The position numbers and the translations under genes were made by a program. Below the pieces are notes generated by a model that saw only the letters and a list, made by a program, of their open reading frames with translations, searched no databases and was not told the origin of the DNA. This document shows, piece after piece, positions 32,659 to 41,096 of a DNA stretch of 64,000 nucleotides; position 1 is the stretch's first letter, and every line of letters starts with the position of its first letter. This DNA comes from Streptomyces sp. DvalAA-43 (lineage in GTDB: Bacteria; Actinomycetota; Actinomycetes; Streptomycetales; Streptomycetaceae): positions 310,001 through 374,000 of the forward strand of contig NZ_FMBW01000030.1 of NCBI RefSeq assembly GCF_900091725.1. The letters are read 5' to 3'.

Positions 32659-33927
32659 TCAGGGACGTTCGAGGACGGCCGTGACGCCCTGGCCGCCCGC
32701 CGCGCAGATCGAGATCAGCCCCCGGGACGGCGCGTCGCGCTCCGCCAGGAGTTTCGCGAGCGTGGCGACGATCCGGGCGCCCGTCGCGGCGAACGGATGG
32801 CCGGTGGCGAGCGAGGAGCCCGCGACGTTGAGCTTGTCCCGGTCCACGGGCGCGAGGCCCTGCTTCTCCCAGGCCGCGAGGGTGGCCAGCACCTGGGAGG
32901 CGAAGGCCTCGTGGATCTCGAACAGGTCGAAGTCCTCGATGGTGAGCCCGGCGCGCTCCAGCATGCGCGGTACGGCGTACGCGGGCGCCATCAGGAGCCC
33001 GTCGTCGCCGTTCACGTAGTCCACGGCCGCCGTCTCGTAGAGGGAGAGGTAGGCGAGCGGCTCCAGGTCGTGCGCGCGGGCCCACTCCTCGCTCGCCAGC
33101 AGGACGGTCGCGGCGCCGTCGGTGAGCGGGGTGGAGTTGCCCGCGGTCATCGTCGCGTCGGGGTGGTCGGTGCCGAACACCGGCTTCAGCGTGGCGAGTT
33201 TCTGCACCGTGGAGCCGGGGCGGAGGTTCTGGTCGCGGGCCAGGCCCCGGAACGGGACGACGAGGTCGTCCAGGAAGCCGCGCTCGTACGCCGCCGCGAG
33301 GCGCTGGTGGCTGGTGGCCGCGAGCAGGTCCTGGTCCTCGCGGGTGATGCCCCACCGGCGGGCGGTGACCGCCGCGTGCTCGCCCATCGAGAGACCGGTG
33401 CGGGGCTCCGCGTTGCGCGGGATGTCCGGGACGAGGTGCCGGGGGCGTACGCCGGCGAGCGCCTTGATCCTGGCGCCCGTCGACTTCGCCCGCCGGGCGT
33501 CGAGCAGCAGCCTGCGCAGCTCGTCGTTGACGCCGAGGGGCGCGTCGCTCGTGGTGTCGGTACCGCCCGCGACCGCCGAGTCGATCGCCCCGAGCATGAT
33601 CTTGTTCGCGGCGGCGACGACGGCCTGGAGCCCGGTGCCGCAGGCCTGCTGGACGTCGTACGCCGGAGTGCGCGGGTCGAGCGCCGAGCCGAGCACGGTC
33701 TCGCGGGCCAGGTTGAAATCGCGGCTGTGCTTGAGCACGGCCCCGGCCACGAACTCGCCGACCCGCTCCCCCTGGAGCCCGAACCGCTCGACCAGACCGT
33801 CCAGGGCGGCCGTGAGCAGCTGCTGGTTGGAGGCGCGCGCGTACGGGCCGTCGGAGCGCGCGAACGGAACGCGGCTGCCGCCGACGACCGCGACCCTGCG
33901 GGGCTGCGGGAGTGCGAGGGGGATCAT
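32659..33927 (-). CDS. Acetyl-CoA C-acyltransferase (thiolase, FadA2-like)
   Basis: Thiolase of 422 aa, cleaving 3-ketoacyl-CoA or condensing acyl-CoAs. Nucleophilic Cys in YDVQQACGTGLQAV near residue 94, His in EIHEAFASQVL near 336, GHPFAATGAR near 377 and the second Cys in SICAAGGQG near 411. GGAG lies 8 nt before ATG 33927. It is divergent from the fabG4-like gene over a shared 71-bp region with a three-part operator. The same trio (thiolase, high-molecular-weight FabG, MaoC) occurs in mycobacteria as fadA2-fabG4-htdX. Confidence 0.92.
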   Translation of the reverse strand: MIPLALPQPRRVAVVGGSRVPFARSDGPYARASNQQLLTAALDGLVERFGLQGERVGEFVAGAVLKHSRDFNLARETVLGSALDPRTPAYDVQQACGTGLQAVVAAANKIMLGAIDSAVAGGTDTTSDAPLGVNDELRRLLLDARRAKSTGARIKALAGVRPRHLVPDIPRNAEPRTGLSMGEHAAVTARRWGITREDQDLLAATSHQRLAAAYERGFLDDLVVPFRGLARDQNLRPGSTVQKLATLKPVFGTDHPDATMTAGNSTPLTDGAATVLLASEEWARAHDLEPLAYLSLYETAAVDYVNGDDGLLMAPAYAVPRMLERAGLTIEDFDLFEIHEAFASQVLATLAAWEKQGLAPVDRDKLNVAGSSLATGHPFAATGARIVATLAKLLAERDAPSRGLISICAAGGQGVTAVLERP

Positions 33928-33942
33928 CTCGACCAGCTCCTG

Positions 33943-33970
33943 ACTCTTGAGTAACCTTACTCTGGAGTAA
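33943..33970. promoter_or_regulatory. Three overlapping palindromes between thiolase and fabG4
   Basis: The run ACTC-TT-GAGTAA-CC-TTACTC-TG-GAGTAA contains ACTCTTGAGT (33943-33952), GAGTAACCTTACTC (33949-33962) and TTACTCTGGAGTAA (33957-33970). Half-sites alternate in direction, as in operators bound by two TetR dimers. The TetR gene at 36153 is the natural candidate binder, giving joint control of both divergent units. Confidence 0.65.
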
Positions 33971-33998
33971 ATCTACGACCGAGCAGGGAGTCTGGACA

Positions 33999-35336
33999 AT
34001 GGCCGACCGCTATCTGCACTTCACCGGCACAGCACCCGGCCGTTTTCTGACCCGGCGGCTCGGCCTCCCGCAACCCGCCCCGCTGCGCCGCTGGTCGCCG
34101 GGGACCCCGACGCTGGACGGCCCGCTGCTCCACCTCACCGCCGGGGACTCCACCGTCACCGAGGAGCTCTCCGCACTCCTCGCGGCCACCGGCCTCGACG
34201 TCACCGAGCGCGTCGAACGCATCGAACGCGCCGAACGCCCCGCCGGGATCGTGCTGGACGCGACGGCCGTCGTCACCCCCGGCGGGCTCGCCGGTGTCCA
34301 CGCGGCACTGCACCCCGTGGTCCGCTCCCTCGCCCCGGGCGGGCGCGTCGTGGTGCTCGGGGTGCGGCCCTCGGCCGACGACCACCACCAGGCCGCCGCC
34401 CAGCAGGCGTTGGAAGGGTTCGTGCGCTCCCTGGGCAAGGAGATCGGCAGGGGCGCCACCGTACAGCTGCTCCGCATCGACCCGGAAGGCGTCGCGGGGG
34501 CCGAATCCACCCTGCGCTTCCTGCTCTCACCCCGCTCCGCGTACATCAGCGGCCAGGTGATCGAGCTGACCGCCGCCGCGCCCGCCCCCGTAGCCGACTG
34601 GGCGGCCCCGCTCGCCGGGCGCACCGCACTGGTCACCGGAGCCGCGCGCGGCATCGGCGCCTCCGTCGCCTCGGTGCTGGCCCGGGACGGCGCCCGGGTG
34701 ATCTGCCTGGACGTCCCGCAGACCGGGGACGAGCTGGCCCGGACCGCCGACGCGCTCGGCGCCACCGCGCTGCCCCTGGACATCACCGCCGACGACGCGG
34801 CGCAGCGGATCGCCGCCGCGGTCCCCGACGGCCTCGACGTCCTCGTCCACAACGCGGGCATCACCCGCGACCGCCGTCTCGCCAACATGCCGGCGGACCG
34901 CTGGGCCTCGGTCCTCGATGTGAACCTCGACAGCGTGCTGCGCACCACGGACGCGCTGCTGGCGGCGGGCACCGTCCATCGCGGCGGCCGGATCGTCGCC
35001 ACCGCGTCCATCGCCGGCATCGCGGGCAACAACGGCCAGACGAACTACGCGGCGAGCAAGGCGGGCATCATCGGGCTGGTCCGCGCGCTGGCCCCGCGCG
35101 CCGCCGCCGACCACGGCGTCACGGTCAACGCGGTGGCCCCCGGCTTCATCGAGACGAAGATGACCGCGGCCGTCCCCCTCCTCATCCGGGAGGCGGGCCG
35201 CCGGATGAACTCCCTCGGGCAGGGCGGCCTCCCGGTCGACGTCGCCGAGACGACCGCCTGGTTCGCCCAGCCCGCCTCGACGGCCGTCAACGGCCAGGTC
35301 GTACGCGTCTGCGGCCAGAGCCTGCTGGGGGCGTGA
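33999..35336 (+). CDS. fabG4: High-molecular-weight 3-oxoacyl-ACP/CoA reductase (FabG4-like)
   Basis: A 445-aa enzyme, far longer than a 245-aa FabG. The N-terminal about 200 residues form a flavodoxin-like domain without the SDR glycine motif (begins MADRYLHFTGTAPGRFL). The C-terminal SDR domain has TGAARGIGASVA near 215, NAGITRDRR near 285, SIAGIAGNNGQTNYAASKAG near 335-350 and GFIETKMT. It reduces 3-oxoacyl thioesters using NAD(P)H. ATG 33999 has AGGGAG 9 nt upstream. It is coupled by GTGA to the MaoC gene. Size and context match mycobacterial FabG4. Confidence 0.9.
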   Translation: MADRYLHFTGTAPGRFLTRRLGLPQPAPLRRWSPGTPTLDGPLLHLTAGDSTVTEELSALLAATGLDVTERVERIERAERPAGIVLDATAVVTPGGLAGVHAALHPVVRSLAPGGRVVVLGVRPSADDHHQAAAQQALEGFVRSLGKEIGRGATVQLLRIDPEGVAGAESTLRFLLSPRSAYISGQVIELTAAAPAPVADWAAPLAGRTALVTGAARGIGASVASVLARDGARVICLDVPQTGDELARTADALGATALPLDITADDAAQRIAAAVPDGLDVLVHNAGITRDRRLANMPADRWASVLDVNLDSVLRTTDALLAAGTVHRGGRIVATASIAGIAGNNGQTNYAASKAGIIGLVRALAPRAAADHGVTVNAVAPGFIETKMTAAVPLLIREAGRRMNSLGQGGLPVDVAETTAWFAQPASTAVNGQVVRVCGQSLLGA

Positions 35337-36223
35337 CCGTGCCGAACCTGAACGCGGCCCTCGTACGCGGCGCCGTCACCTCCCCGTTCAAGCGGGCCGG
35401 CCGCCCCGGCGCCACCCTGCCCGCCGGCCGGGCCGCGCTCCCGGCCGCGCCGACCGCGCCTGCCCCGCTCGCCGCGTACCGCCGGATCTGCGGCTTCCCC
35501 CAGCCGGGCCCGCTGCCGCCCACCGACCCGGACGCACTGCCGCTCACCTACCCGCACGTGCTGGGCTTCCCGCTCGCCATGCGGCTGATGACCGCCCGGA
35601 AGTTCCCGCTGCCGGTCGTCGGCCTCGTCCACACCTGGATCGAGATCACCCGGCACCGGGCCCTGCACCCCGCCGACCCGCTCGAACTCACGGTCTACGC
35701 ACAGGAGTTGACACCGCACCGGCGCGGCACCGAGGTCACGGTGGTCACCGAGGCGCGGCTGGCGGGCGAGCCGGTCTGGGAGTCCCGCAGCGGCTATCTC
35801 TCCCGGCACGCGACGCGCACCGGCCCCGCCCCGGGGGACACCACCCCACTACCGGAGCTCCCCGCCGTCGCCGAGTGGCGGCTCCCCGGGGACCTGGGGC
35901 GGCGCTACGGCGCCGCCTCGGGCGACCGGAACCCCATCCACCTGTATCCGCTCACCGCCCGGCTCTTCGGCTTCCCCCGGCCCATCGCCCACGGCATGTG
36001 GACCGTCGCCCGCTGCCTGGCCGAGGCACCGCGCCCCGACGAGATCAGCTGGGTACGGGCCGACTTCAGGGCCCCCGTCCTGCTGCCTGCCACGGTCATC
36101 TACGCGGCGGACGCCACCGGCTTCCAGCTGCGCGGCACCGGCCGCGTCCACCTCACCGGGCGGACCCGCCGCGCACCCGGCCCGCGGACGGATCCGGCGA
36201 CTGCCAGGGACGGCCGTTCATGA
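35333..36223 (+). CDS. MaoC-like acyl thioester dehydratase (HtdX-like)
   Basis: A 296-aa double hot-dog hydratase/dehydratase. The hydratase-2 signature is RRYGAASGDRNPIHLYPLTA near residues 184-203 (catalytic Asp and His), then GFPRPIAHGMWTVARCL near 215. The N-terminal half (YPHVLGFPLAMRLMTARKFP) is the second hot-dog. GTG 35333 overlaps the FabG4 stop. Together the two enzymes carry out reduction and dehydration of a fatty acyl chain. The last 71 nt overlap the convergent tetR gene. Confidence 0.9.
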   Translation: MTVPNLNAALVRGAVTSPFKRAGRPGATLPAGRAALPAAPTAPAPLAAYRRICGFPQPGPLPPTDPDALPLTYPHVLGFPLAMRLMTARKFPLPVVGLVHTWIEITRHRALHPADPLELTVYAQELTPHRRGTEVTVVTEARLAGEPVWESRSGYLSRHATRTGPAPGDTTPLPELPAVAEWRLPGDLGRRYGAASGDRNPIHLYPLTARLFGFPRPIAHGMWTVARCLAEAPRPDEISWVRADFRAPVLLPATVIYAADATGFQLRGTGRVHLTGRTRRAPGPRTDPATARDGRS

Positions 36224-36830
36224 GGTTCTCCAGACCCGCCCAGGAGAAGTTCATCAGGGTGGCCGCGGCCTCCTTCGCCGAGACGCCCGGGGTCTCGTTC
36301 GCCCACCCGGCGAGCGACTCCGCGGCCCCCACGAGCGCCTGCGCGAGCCCCGCCACATCGCGGTCGGGCAGCGCCGGATCGTGGTGCGCCTCGCGGGCCG
36401 CGGCCCCGATCAGCTCCGTCACGAAAGCGACGATCTCGTCCCGCATCGCCGTCACCTCGTCGGCGAACGGCTCCCCGTGCGTACGCGCCTGGCGGTGCAG
36501 TACCGCCCAGCCGTCCGGATGCTCCGCGGTGTGCGTGAAGAACGCCCGCAGCCCGGACCACAGTTGCCGATCGGCCGGAAGCCCCGGCTCCGCCCCCGCC
36601 CGCACCGCGTCGACCAGCGCTTTCGCCTCGCGCCGGATACAGGCGGTGAAGAGCTCCTCCTTGGAGTTCAGATAGAGATAGACGAGCGGCTTGGACACCC
36701 CCGCCAGCTCGGCGATCTCATCCATCGACGCGGCCCGGTACCCGCGCTGCCCGAAGGTCTGTACGGCGGCGTCCATCATCTGCTGCTCGCGCACGGCCCG
36801 CGGCATCCGTCTGCTCTTCACCGCACCCAC
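36153..36830 (-). CDS. TetR-family regulator of the fatty-acid cluster
   Basis: A 225-aa repressor. HTH: REQQMMDAAVQTFGQRGYRA then IAELAGVSKPLVYLYLNSKE, near residues 12-58. The C-terminal ligand domain ends near ENLMNGRPWQSPDPSAGRV. GTG 36830 has GGGAGG 8 nt upstream; a GTG at 36860 is a weaker alternative. It converges on the MaoC gene with a 71-nt overlap. It likely binds an acyl-CoA and the operator at 33943-33970; this is inference from proximity. Confidence 0.88.
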   Translation of the reverse strand: MGAVKSRRMPRAVREQQMMDAAVQTFGQRGYRAASMDEIAELAGVSKPLVYLYLNSKEELFTACIRREAKALVDAVRAGAEPGLPADRQLWSGLRAFFTHTAEHPDGWAVLHRQARTHGEPFADEVTAMRDEIVAFVTELIGAAAREAHHDPALPDRDVAGLAQALVGAAESLAGWANETPGVSAKEAAATLMNFSWAGLENLMNGRPWQSPDPSAGRVRGGSAR

Positions 36831-36907
36831 GTCGACTTCCTCCCGCCCCCGGTGTGCCACTCCCCCGGTAAGGGTACGGCGCGGGGTTCCGCCCCGCCGT
36901 ACGCGAC

Positions 36908-36947
36908 GGCGCCCCCGGTCCTGCCGTGAAGGCGGACCGGGGGCGCC
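36908..36947 (-). terminator. Perfect 14-bp hairpin after the DAACS symporter gene
   Basis: GGCGCCCCCGGTCC (36908-36921) and GGACCGGGGGCGCC (36934-36947), 12-nt loop, 22 bases beyond the minus-strand stop at 36970. Confidence 0.75.
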
Positions 36948-36969
36948 GGCGTGTGTCGTGCGTGAGCGG

Positions 36970-38313
36970 TTACGCGGCGACCGGCACCCGCTCGGGCTCG
37001 GCGTCGCGCACCTCGTCGTCGACCGGGGAGGAGGTGGCCGAGTTGTACGCGTCGTGGTCGAGGATCTTCTCGCGGGCCGCGACGATCACCGGGACCAGCG
37101 CCTGCCCGGCCACGTTCGTGGCCGTCCTCATCATGTCCAGGATCGGGTCGATGGCCATGAGCAGGCCGACGCCCTCCAGCGGGAGGCCCAGCGTCGAGAG
37201 CGTGAGGGTCAGCATGACCGTCGCGCCGGTGAGACCGGCGGTGGCCGCCGAGCCGATCACCGAGACGAACGCGATCAGGACGTAGTCACCGACGCCGAGC
37301 TGCACATCGAAGATCTGCGCGATGAAGATCGCCGCCAGCGCCGGGTAGATCGCGGCGCAGCCGTCCATCTTGGTGGTGGCGCCGAACGGGACCGAGAAGG
37401 AGGCGTACTCCTTCGGGACGCCGAGGCGCTCGGTGACCTTCTGGGTGACCGGCATGGTGCCGACCGAGGAGCGGGAGACGAAGGCCAGCTGGATGGCCGG
37501 CCAGGCGCCCTTGAAGAACTGCACCGGGCTGAGCTTGGCGACGGTGGCGAGCAGCAGCGGGTACACCCCGAACAGCACCAGGGCGCAGCCGATGTAGACG
37601 TCGGCGGTGAACGTCGCGTACTTGCCGATCAGGTCCCAGCCGTAGTCGGCGATCGCGTAGCCGATGAGGCCGACGGTGCCGAGGGGGGCGAGGCGGATGA
37701 CCCACCACAGGGCCTTCTGGAGAAGCTCCAGGACGGACTCGCTGAGGGTGAGGATCGGCTGGGCCTTCTCGCCGAGCTGGAGAGCGGCGATACCGGCGAC
37801 GGCGGCCATGAAGACGATCTGGAGGACGTTCAGCTCGGTGAACGGCGTGATCACGTTGTCCGGGATGATGCCGGTCAGGAAGTCGAGCCAGGAGCCCGCG
37901 TGCTCCGGCAGCTTGCCGTCCTTCGGCGTGAGGCCGGTGCCGGAGCCCGGGTTGGTGATCAGGCCGATCGCGAGGCCGATGGCGACCGCGATCAGCGAGG
38001 TGATCATGAACCAGAGCAGGGTGCGGGTGGCCAGCCGGGCGGCGTTGTTGACCTTGCGCAGGTTGGTGATCGACACCAGGATCGCGAAGAAGACGAGGGG
38101 CGCGACGGCCAGCTTCAGCAGCTGGACGAAGATGTGGCCGACCTTGTCGAGCGTGGTGTAGAGCCAGCCGATGTCGTAGGTACGCGTGAGCCAGCCGAGG
38201 ACGACACCGAGGACGAGACCGGCGACTATCTGGGCCCAGAACGGGACCTTGGGTATACGGAAACCGGAGCCGGACGGGCTGCCGGCAGCGGTGGACGCGG
38301 GGTTCGCGGACAC
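36970..38313 (-). CDS. DAACS-family symporter, possibly L-cystine (TcyP-like)
   Basis: Sodium- or proton-coupled symporter of 447 aa in the dicarboxylate/amino acid:cation family. Seen: IVAGLVLGVVLGWL helix 1, KLAVAPLVFFAILVSITNL, the serine-rich hairpin AFVSRSSVGTMPVTQ near 270, SVPFGATTKMDGCAAIYPAL near 300 (XMDG motif), and the substrate-binding DMMRTATNVAGQA near 400. GTG 38313 has GGAG 7 nt upstream. A Cys-rich leader peptide of the type tied to sulfur genes sits just upstream, so cystine uptake is favoured over C4-dicarboxylates; this is inference. Confidence 0.88.
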   Translation of the reverse strand: MSANPASTAAGSPSGSGFRIPKVPFWAQIVAGLVLGVVLGWLTRTYDIGWLYTTLDKVGHIFVQLLKLAVAPLVFFAILVSITNLRKVNNAARLATRTLLWFMITSLIAVAIGLAIGLITNPGSGTGLTPKDGKLPEHAGSWLDFLTGIIPDNVITPFTELNVLQIVFMAAVAGIAALQLGEKAQPILTLSESVLELLQKALWWVIRLAPLGTVGLIGYAIADYGWDLIGKYATFTADVYIGCALVLFGVYPLLLATVAKLSPVQFFKGAWPAIQLAFVSRSSVGTMPVTQKVTERLGVPKEYASFSVPFGATTKMDGCAAIYPALAAIFIAQIFDVQLGVGDYVLIAFVSVIGSAATAGLTGATVMLTLTLSTLGLPLEGVGLLMAIDPILDMMRTATNVAGQALVPVIVAAREKILDHDAYNSATSSPVDDEVRDAEPERVPVAA

Positions 38314-38416
38314 GGACACACTCCAGATGTGGCGCATCGGGGCGCACGGGGACGACTGTGCGGGGGACGGGGGGTGCGGCGCCCGCGTCAGGGGCGGCGC
38401 CGCTGCATGATGCCGT

Positions 38417-38524
38417 TCAGACGTTGCGGCAACAGACCGCGGACATACAGCGGCAGAGATCGACGTGCAGGCGCTCCACGAGCGGGACGCTCGCGGCGAA
38501 TCGATGGCGCACTGCTGTCTTCAT
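38417..38524 (-). CDS. Cys-rich leader peptide, 35 aa
   Basis: The small frame MKTAVRHRFAASVPLVERLH continues VDLCRCMSAVCCRNV. It contains the actinobacterial leader-peptide signature R-x-HVDL-x-R-x-x-SA-x-C-x-R, known upstream of sulfur-assimilation and uptake operons. Four Cys codons lie in the last 12 residues, suiting translational sensing of cysteinyl-tRNA. It ends 104 nt before the symporter start on the same strand. Confidence 0.75.
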   Translation of the reverse strand: MKTAVRHRFAASVPLVERLHVDLCRCMSAVCCRNV

Positions 38525-38546
38525 GTCGAACACGTTAACACTTGAA

Positions 38547-38563
38547 CTTTGAGAACCTCAAAG
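38547..38563. promoter_or_regulatory. Palindromic operator upstream of the leader peptide
   Basis: CTTTGAG-AAC-CTCAAAG, perfect 7-bp arms with a 3-nt spacer, 23 nt upstream of the leader ATG. It probably overlaps the promoter of the leader-symporter transcript. The regulator is not identified. Confidence 0.6.
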
Positions 38564-38652
38564 GTCTTCTTTGACCTGGCCGGGCCCACGGAAGGCCCGC
38601 ACCCGCGTTCCGGACCGCCCCGGACCCCGCCCGACTCCCGCCGGAACGACAA

Positions 38653-38690
38653 AACCCCAGTACAGGAGTGGACGCTCCGGTGCTGGGGTT
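38653..38690 (-). terminator. Hairpin downstream of the DUF4229 gene
   Basis: AACCCCAG (38653-38660) and CTGGGGTT (38683-38690), with an inner AGGAG/CTCC pairing, form a long interrupted stem about 77 bases past the stop at 38767. AAAA precedes the left arm, giving a U-tract on the minus strand. Confidence 0.65.
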
Positions 38691-38766
38691 CTGAATGAAA
38701 AGGGTGCGGGTGTGAGGAAGCTTACGCAGTCCTTACGCGGCTCTCACGCCGTCGTCGCCGCCGTCG

Positions 38767-39063
38767 TCACGGGGTGACGTGGTCCTCGCGGGTCCGGTTG
38801 GCCTCCAGGCGCCCCTTGGCGCGGTCGACCGTGGACACGATCTGGACGGACATCTCGTCGCGCTGCTTGCGCAGCAGCACATAGCTGAGCGGCGCGGACA
38901 GGACCAGGGCGAGCAGAATCACCCAGACGAGATTGGAGCCGTTCGTCCCGGAGGGCAGCAGGCCGAAATGGACGGCCACGGCCGCGACGGCGAAGCAGCC
39001 GACGAAGATACTGAGGCGCATCGCGGTGTACCGAATCGTCGCGCTCGGCTTGGCAGCGGACAC
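38767..39063 (-). CDS. DUF4229 small membrane protein
   Basis: A 98-aa membrane protein with two hydrophobic helices (LSIFVGCFAVAAVAVHFGLL and LVWVILLALVLSAPLSYVLL) and a charged C-terminus EANRTREDHVTP, matching the DUF4229 family. GTG 39063 has GAGAGAGG 6 nt upstream. It lies in the same relative place near mqnE as in other streptomycetes. Function unknown. Confidence 0.85.
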   Translation of the reverse strand: MSAAKPSATIRYTAMRLSIFVGCFAVAAVAVHFGLLPSGTNGSNLVWVILLALVLSAPLSYVLLRKQRDEMSVQIVSTVDRAKGRLEANRTREDHVTP

Positions 39064-39172
39064 AGTTGGCCTCTCTCTCGGCGTATGACGGTCCTACGTT
39101 CCTGCCCGACCAGTGAAGCATGCCCCGGAATCGATCAGTTCGGAGGGCTCCGCCAACGGGGGTGCGCGCTGC

Positions 39173-39700
39173 TCAGCGGCCGAGCGGCAGCAGCATGACG
39201 ATGTCGTCGCGGTCGTCCCCGTCGGCCACCCGGATCGCGTCGGGCACCCGCCCGACCTCCTTGTATCCGCACGAGGCGTAGAACCGGTCGACGCCGGTGC
39301 CGCCCCGGCAGGTGAGCCGGACGGCCTCGATCCCCTCGATCCCCCGGGCGGCCCGCGCCGCCGCGTCCATCAGGTCCCGCCCGTACCCCTTGCCCTGGTG
39401 GCGGGGGTGGACCATCACCGTGTACAGCCAGAGCCAGTGGGCCATCAGCCGGTGGCCGTTGAGGGCGAGGAAGGCCGTGGCCGCGACGGCGCCGTCCTCG
39501 TCGCGACCGATCAGCAGGCGGGTGCGCCCCTCGGCCATGGCGACCAGGTGCCTGACCAGCTCGGGCCGGATGTCGTCGGCCGTGACGGGCGGTACGAAGC
39601 CGACCGCGCCGCCCGCGTTGGAGACCTCGGTCCACAGCTCGGCGATGCCGTCCCGCAGCGTGCGGTCGAACGAGGGATCCAGCTCAAATGTAAGTGCCAT
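39173..39700 (-). CDS. GNAT-family N-acetyltransferase
   Basis: A 175-aa acetyl-CoA-dependent acyltransferase. The acetyl-CoA P-loop RHQGKGYGRDLM lies near residues 100-110 after the beta-strand WLWLYTVMVHP. The C-terminal part GVDRFYASCGYKEVGRVPD is typical. ATG 39700. Substrate unknown; position between DUF4229 and mqnE gives no firm hint. Confidence 0.88.
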   Translation of the reverse strand: MALTFELDPSFDRTLRDGIAELWTEVSNAGGAVGFVPPVTADDIRPELVRHLVAMAEGRTRLLIGRDEDGAVAATAFLALNGHRLMAHWLWLYTVMVHPRHQGKGYGRDLMDAAARAARGIEGIEAVRLTCRGGTGVDRFYASCGYKEVGRVPDAIRVADGDDRDDIVMLLPLGR

Positions 39701-39835
39701 AGATGCAGATTAACCATTACCACCCTCGGGCCCCAAACCTGTCCAGCACGCGAGAAAGCCCCGGCCGAAGGCCGGGGCTCCCATGGAACCGAACCACTGA
39801 GGACGCGCGGCTAAGCGGGGCAGTGGGGCAGCGGG

Positions 39836-40999
39836 TCAGACGCGCATCGGCTGCGGCGACTCGCGCCGGCCGGCGTCCGGGCCCGGGTACTCGCGGATGA
39901 TCTCGTAGCGCGTGTTGCGCTCGACGGGCCGGAAGCCCGCGTCGCGGATCAGGTCCAGCAGGTCCTCGCGGCCGAGCTTGTTCGGCGTGCCGTAGTTGTC
40001 CGCGTCGTGCGTGATCTTGTACTCGACGACCGAGCCGTCCATGTCGTCCGCACCGTGCTGGAGCGCGAGCTGGGCGGTCTGCACACCGTGCATCACCCAG
40101 AAGACCTTGACGTGCGGGACGTTGTCGAAGAGCAGCCGCGAGACCGCGAAGGTCTTCAGCGCCTCGGCGCCGGTCGCCATCGTCGTCCGCGCCTGGAGCT
40201 TGTTGCGGACCTTGCCGTCCTTCATGTCCACGAAGTCGTGCTGGTAGCGCAGCGGGATGAAGACCTGGAAGCCGCCGGTCTCGTCCTGGAGCTCACGCAG
40301 CCGCAGTACGTGGTCGACGCGGTGCCGGGGCTCCTCGATGTGCCCGTACAGCATGGTCGCCGGGGTCTTGAGCCCCTTCTCGTGCGCCAGGCGGTGGATC
40401 CGCGACCAGTCCTCCCAGTGGGTGGCGTGGTCCACGATGTGCTGGCGGACCTCCCAGTCGAAGATCTCCGCGCCGCCGCCGGTCAGCGACTCCAGACCGG
40501 CCTCGATCAGCTCGTCCAGGATCTCGGAGGCCGAGAGTCCGGAGATGGTCTCGAAGTGGTGGATCTCGGTGGCGGTGAACGCCTTCAGGGAGACCTGCGG
40601 CAGCGCTTCCTTGAGCGCGCTCAGGGAGCGCGGGTAGTAGCGCCACGGCAGCGTGGGGTGCAGCCCGTTGACGATGTGCAGCTCGGTGAGGTTCTCGCCC
40701 TCCATCGCCTTCGCGAGGCGGACGGCCTCCTCGATGCGCATGGTGTACGCGTCCTTCTCGCCCGGCTTGCGCTGGAACGAGCAGTAGGCGCACGACGCGG
40801 TGCACACATTGGTCATGTTGAGGTGCCGGTTGACGTTGAAGTGCACGACGTCGCCGTTCTTGCGCGTGCGCACCTCGTGGGCGAGGCCACCGAGCCAGGC
40901 CAGGTCGTCCGACTCGTAGAGGGCGATGCCGTCCTCACGGGTCAGCCGCTCCCCTGCGCGGACCTTCTCCTCCAGCTCGCGCTTGAGCCCGACGTCCAT
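39836..40999 (-). CDS. mqnE: Aminodeoxyfutalosine synthase (radical SAM)
   Basis: A 387-aa radical SAM enzyme of the futalosine menaquinone pathway. It joins a SAM-derived adenosyl radical to 3-[(1-carboxyvinyl)oxy]benzoate, giving aminodeoxyfutalosine. The cluster motif CTASCAYC near residues 68-75 binds the 4Fe-4S. Other family stretches: HFNVNRHLNMTNVC, HIVNGLHPTLPW, SLTGGGAEIFDWEVR, and QVFIPLRYQHDF. ATG 40999 has GGGAGG about 8 nt upstream. MqnC is related but has a different motif context. Other pathway genes (ubiX, ubiA, ubiD types) follow at 41.8-46.9 kb. Confidence 0.92.
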   Translation of the reverse strand: MDVGLKRELEEKVRAGERLTREDGIALYESDDLAWLGGLAHEVRTRKNGDVVHFNVNRHLNMTNVCTASCAYCSFQRKPGEKDAYTMRIEEAVRLAKAMEGENLTELHIVNGLHPTLPWRYYPRSLSALKEALPQVSLKAFTATEIHHFETISGLSASEILDELIEAGLESLTGGGAEIFDWEVRQHIVDHATHWEDWSRIHRLAHEKGLKTPATMLYGHIEEPRHRVDHVLRLRELQDETGGFQVFIPLRYQHDFVDMKDGKVRNKLQARTTMATGAEALKTFAVSRLLFDNVPHVKVFWVMHGVQTAQLALQHGADDMDGSVVEYKITHDADNYGTPNKLGREDLLDLIRDAGFRPVERNTRYEIIREYPGPDAGRRESPQPMRV

Positions 41000-41096
41000 G
41001 CGGCTGCCTCCCAGTTGTCGACGTGCTGTGCGTTTCCCGGTGACAGGTGATACCGGGGCGAACCCCCGGTCCCCCGGGGGCTCCACCACGTTACGC

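Noticed and set aside
30866..33019. Plus-strand 717-codon frame
   Set aside because: Antisense to the acyl-CoA ligase and thiolase genes, both of which carry complete catalytic motifs.
36970..38313. Straightforward C4-dicarboxylate transporter DctA
   Set aside because: Family membership fits, but the upstream Cys-rich leader peptide points to sulfur-linked regulation; the substrate is left open with cystine favoured.
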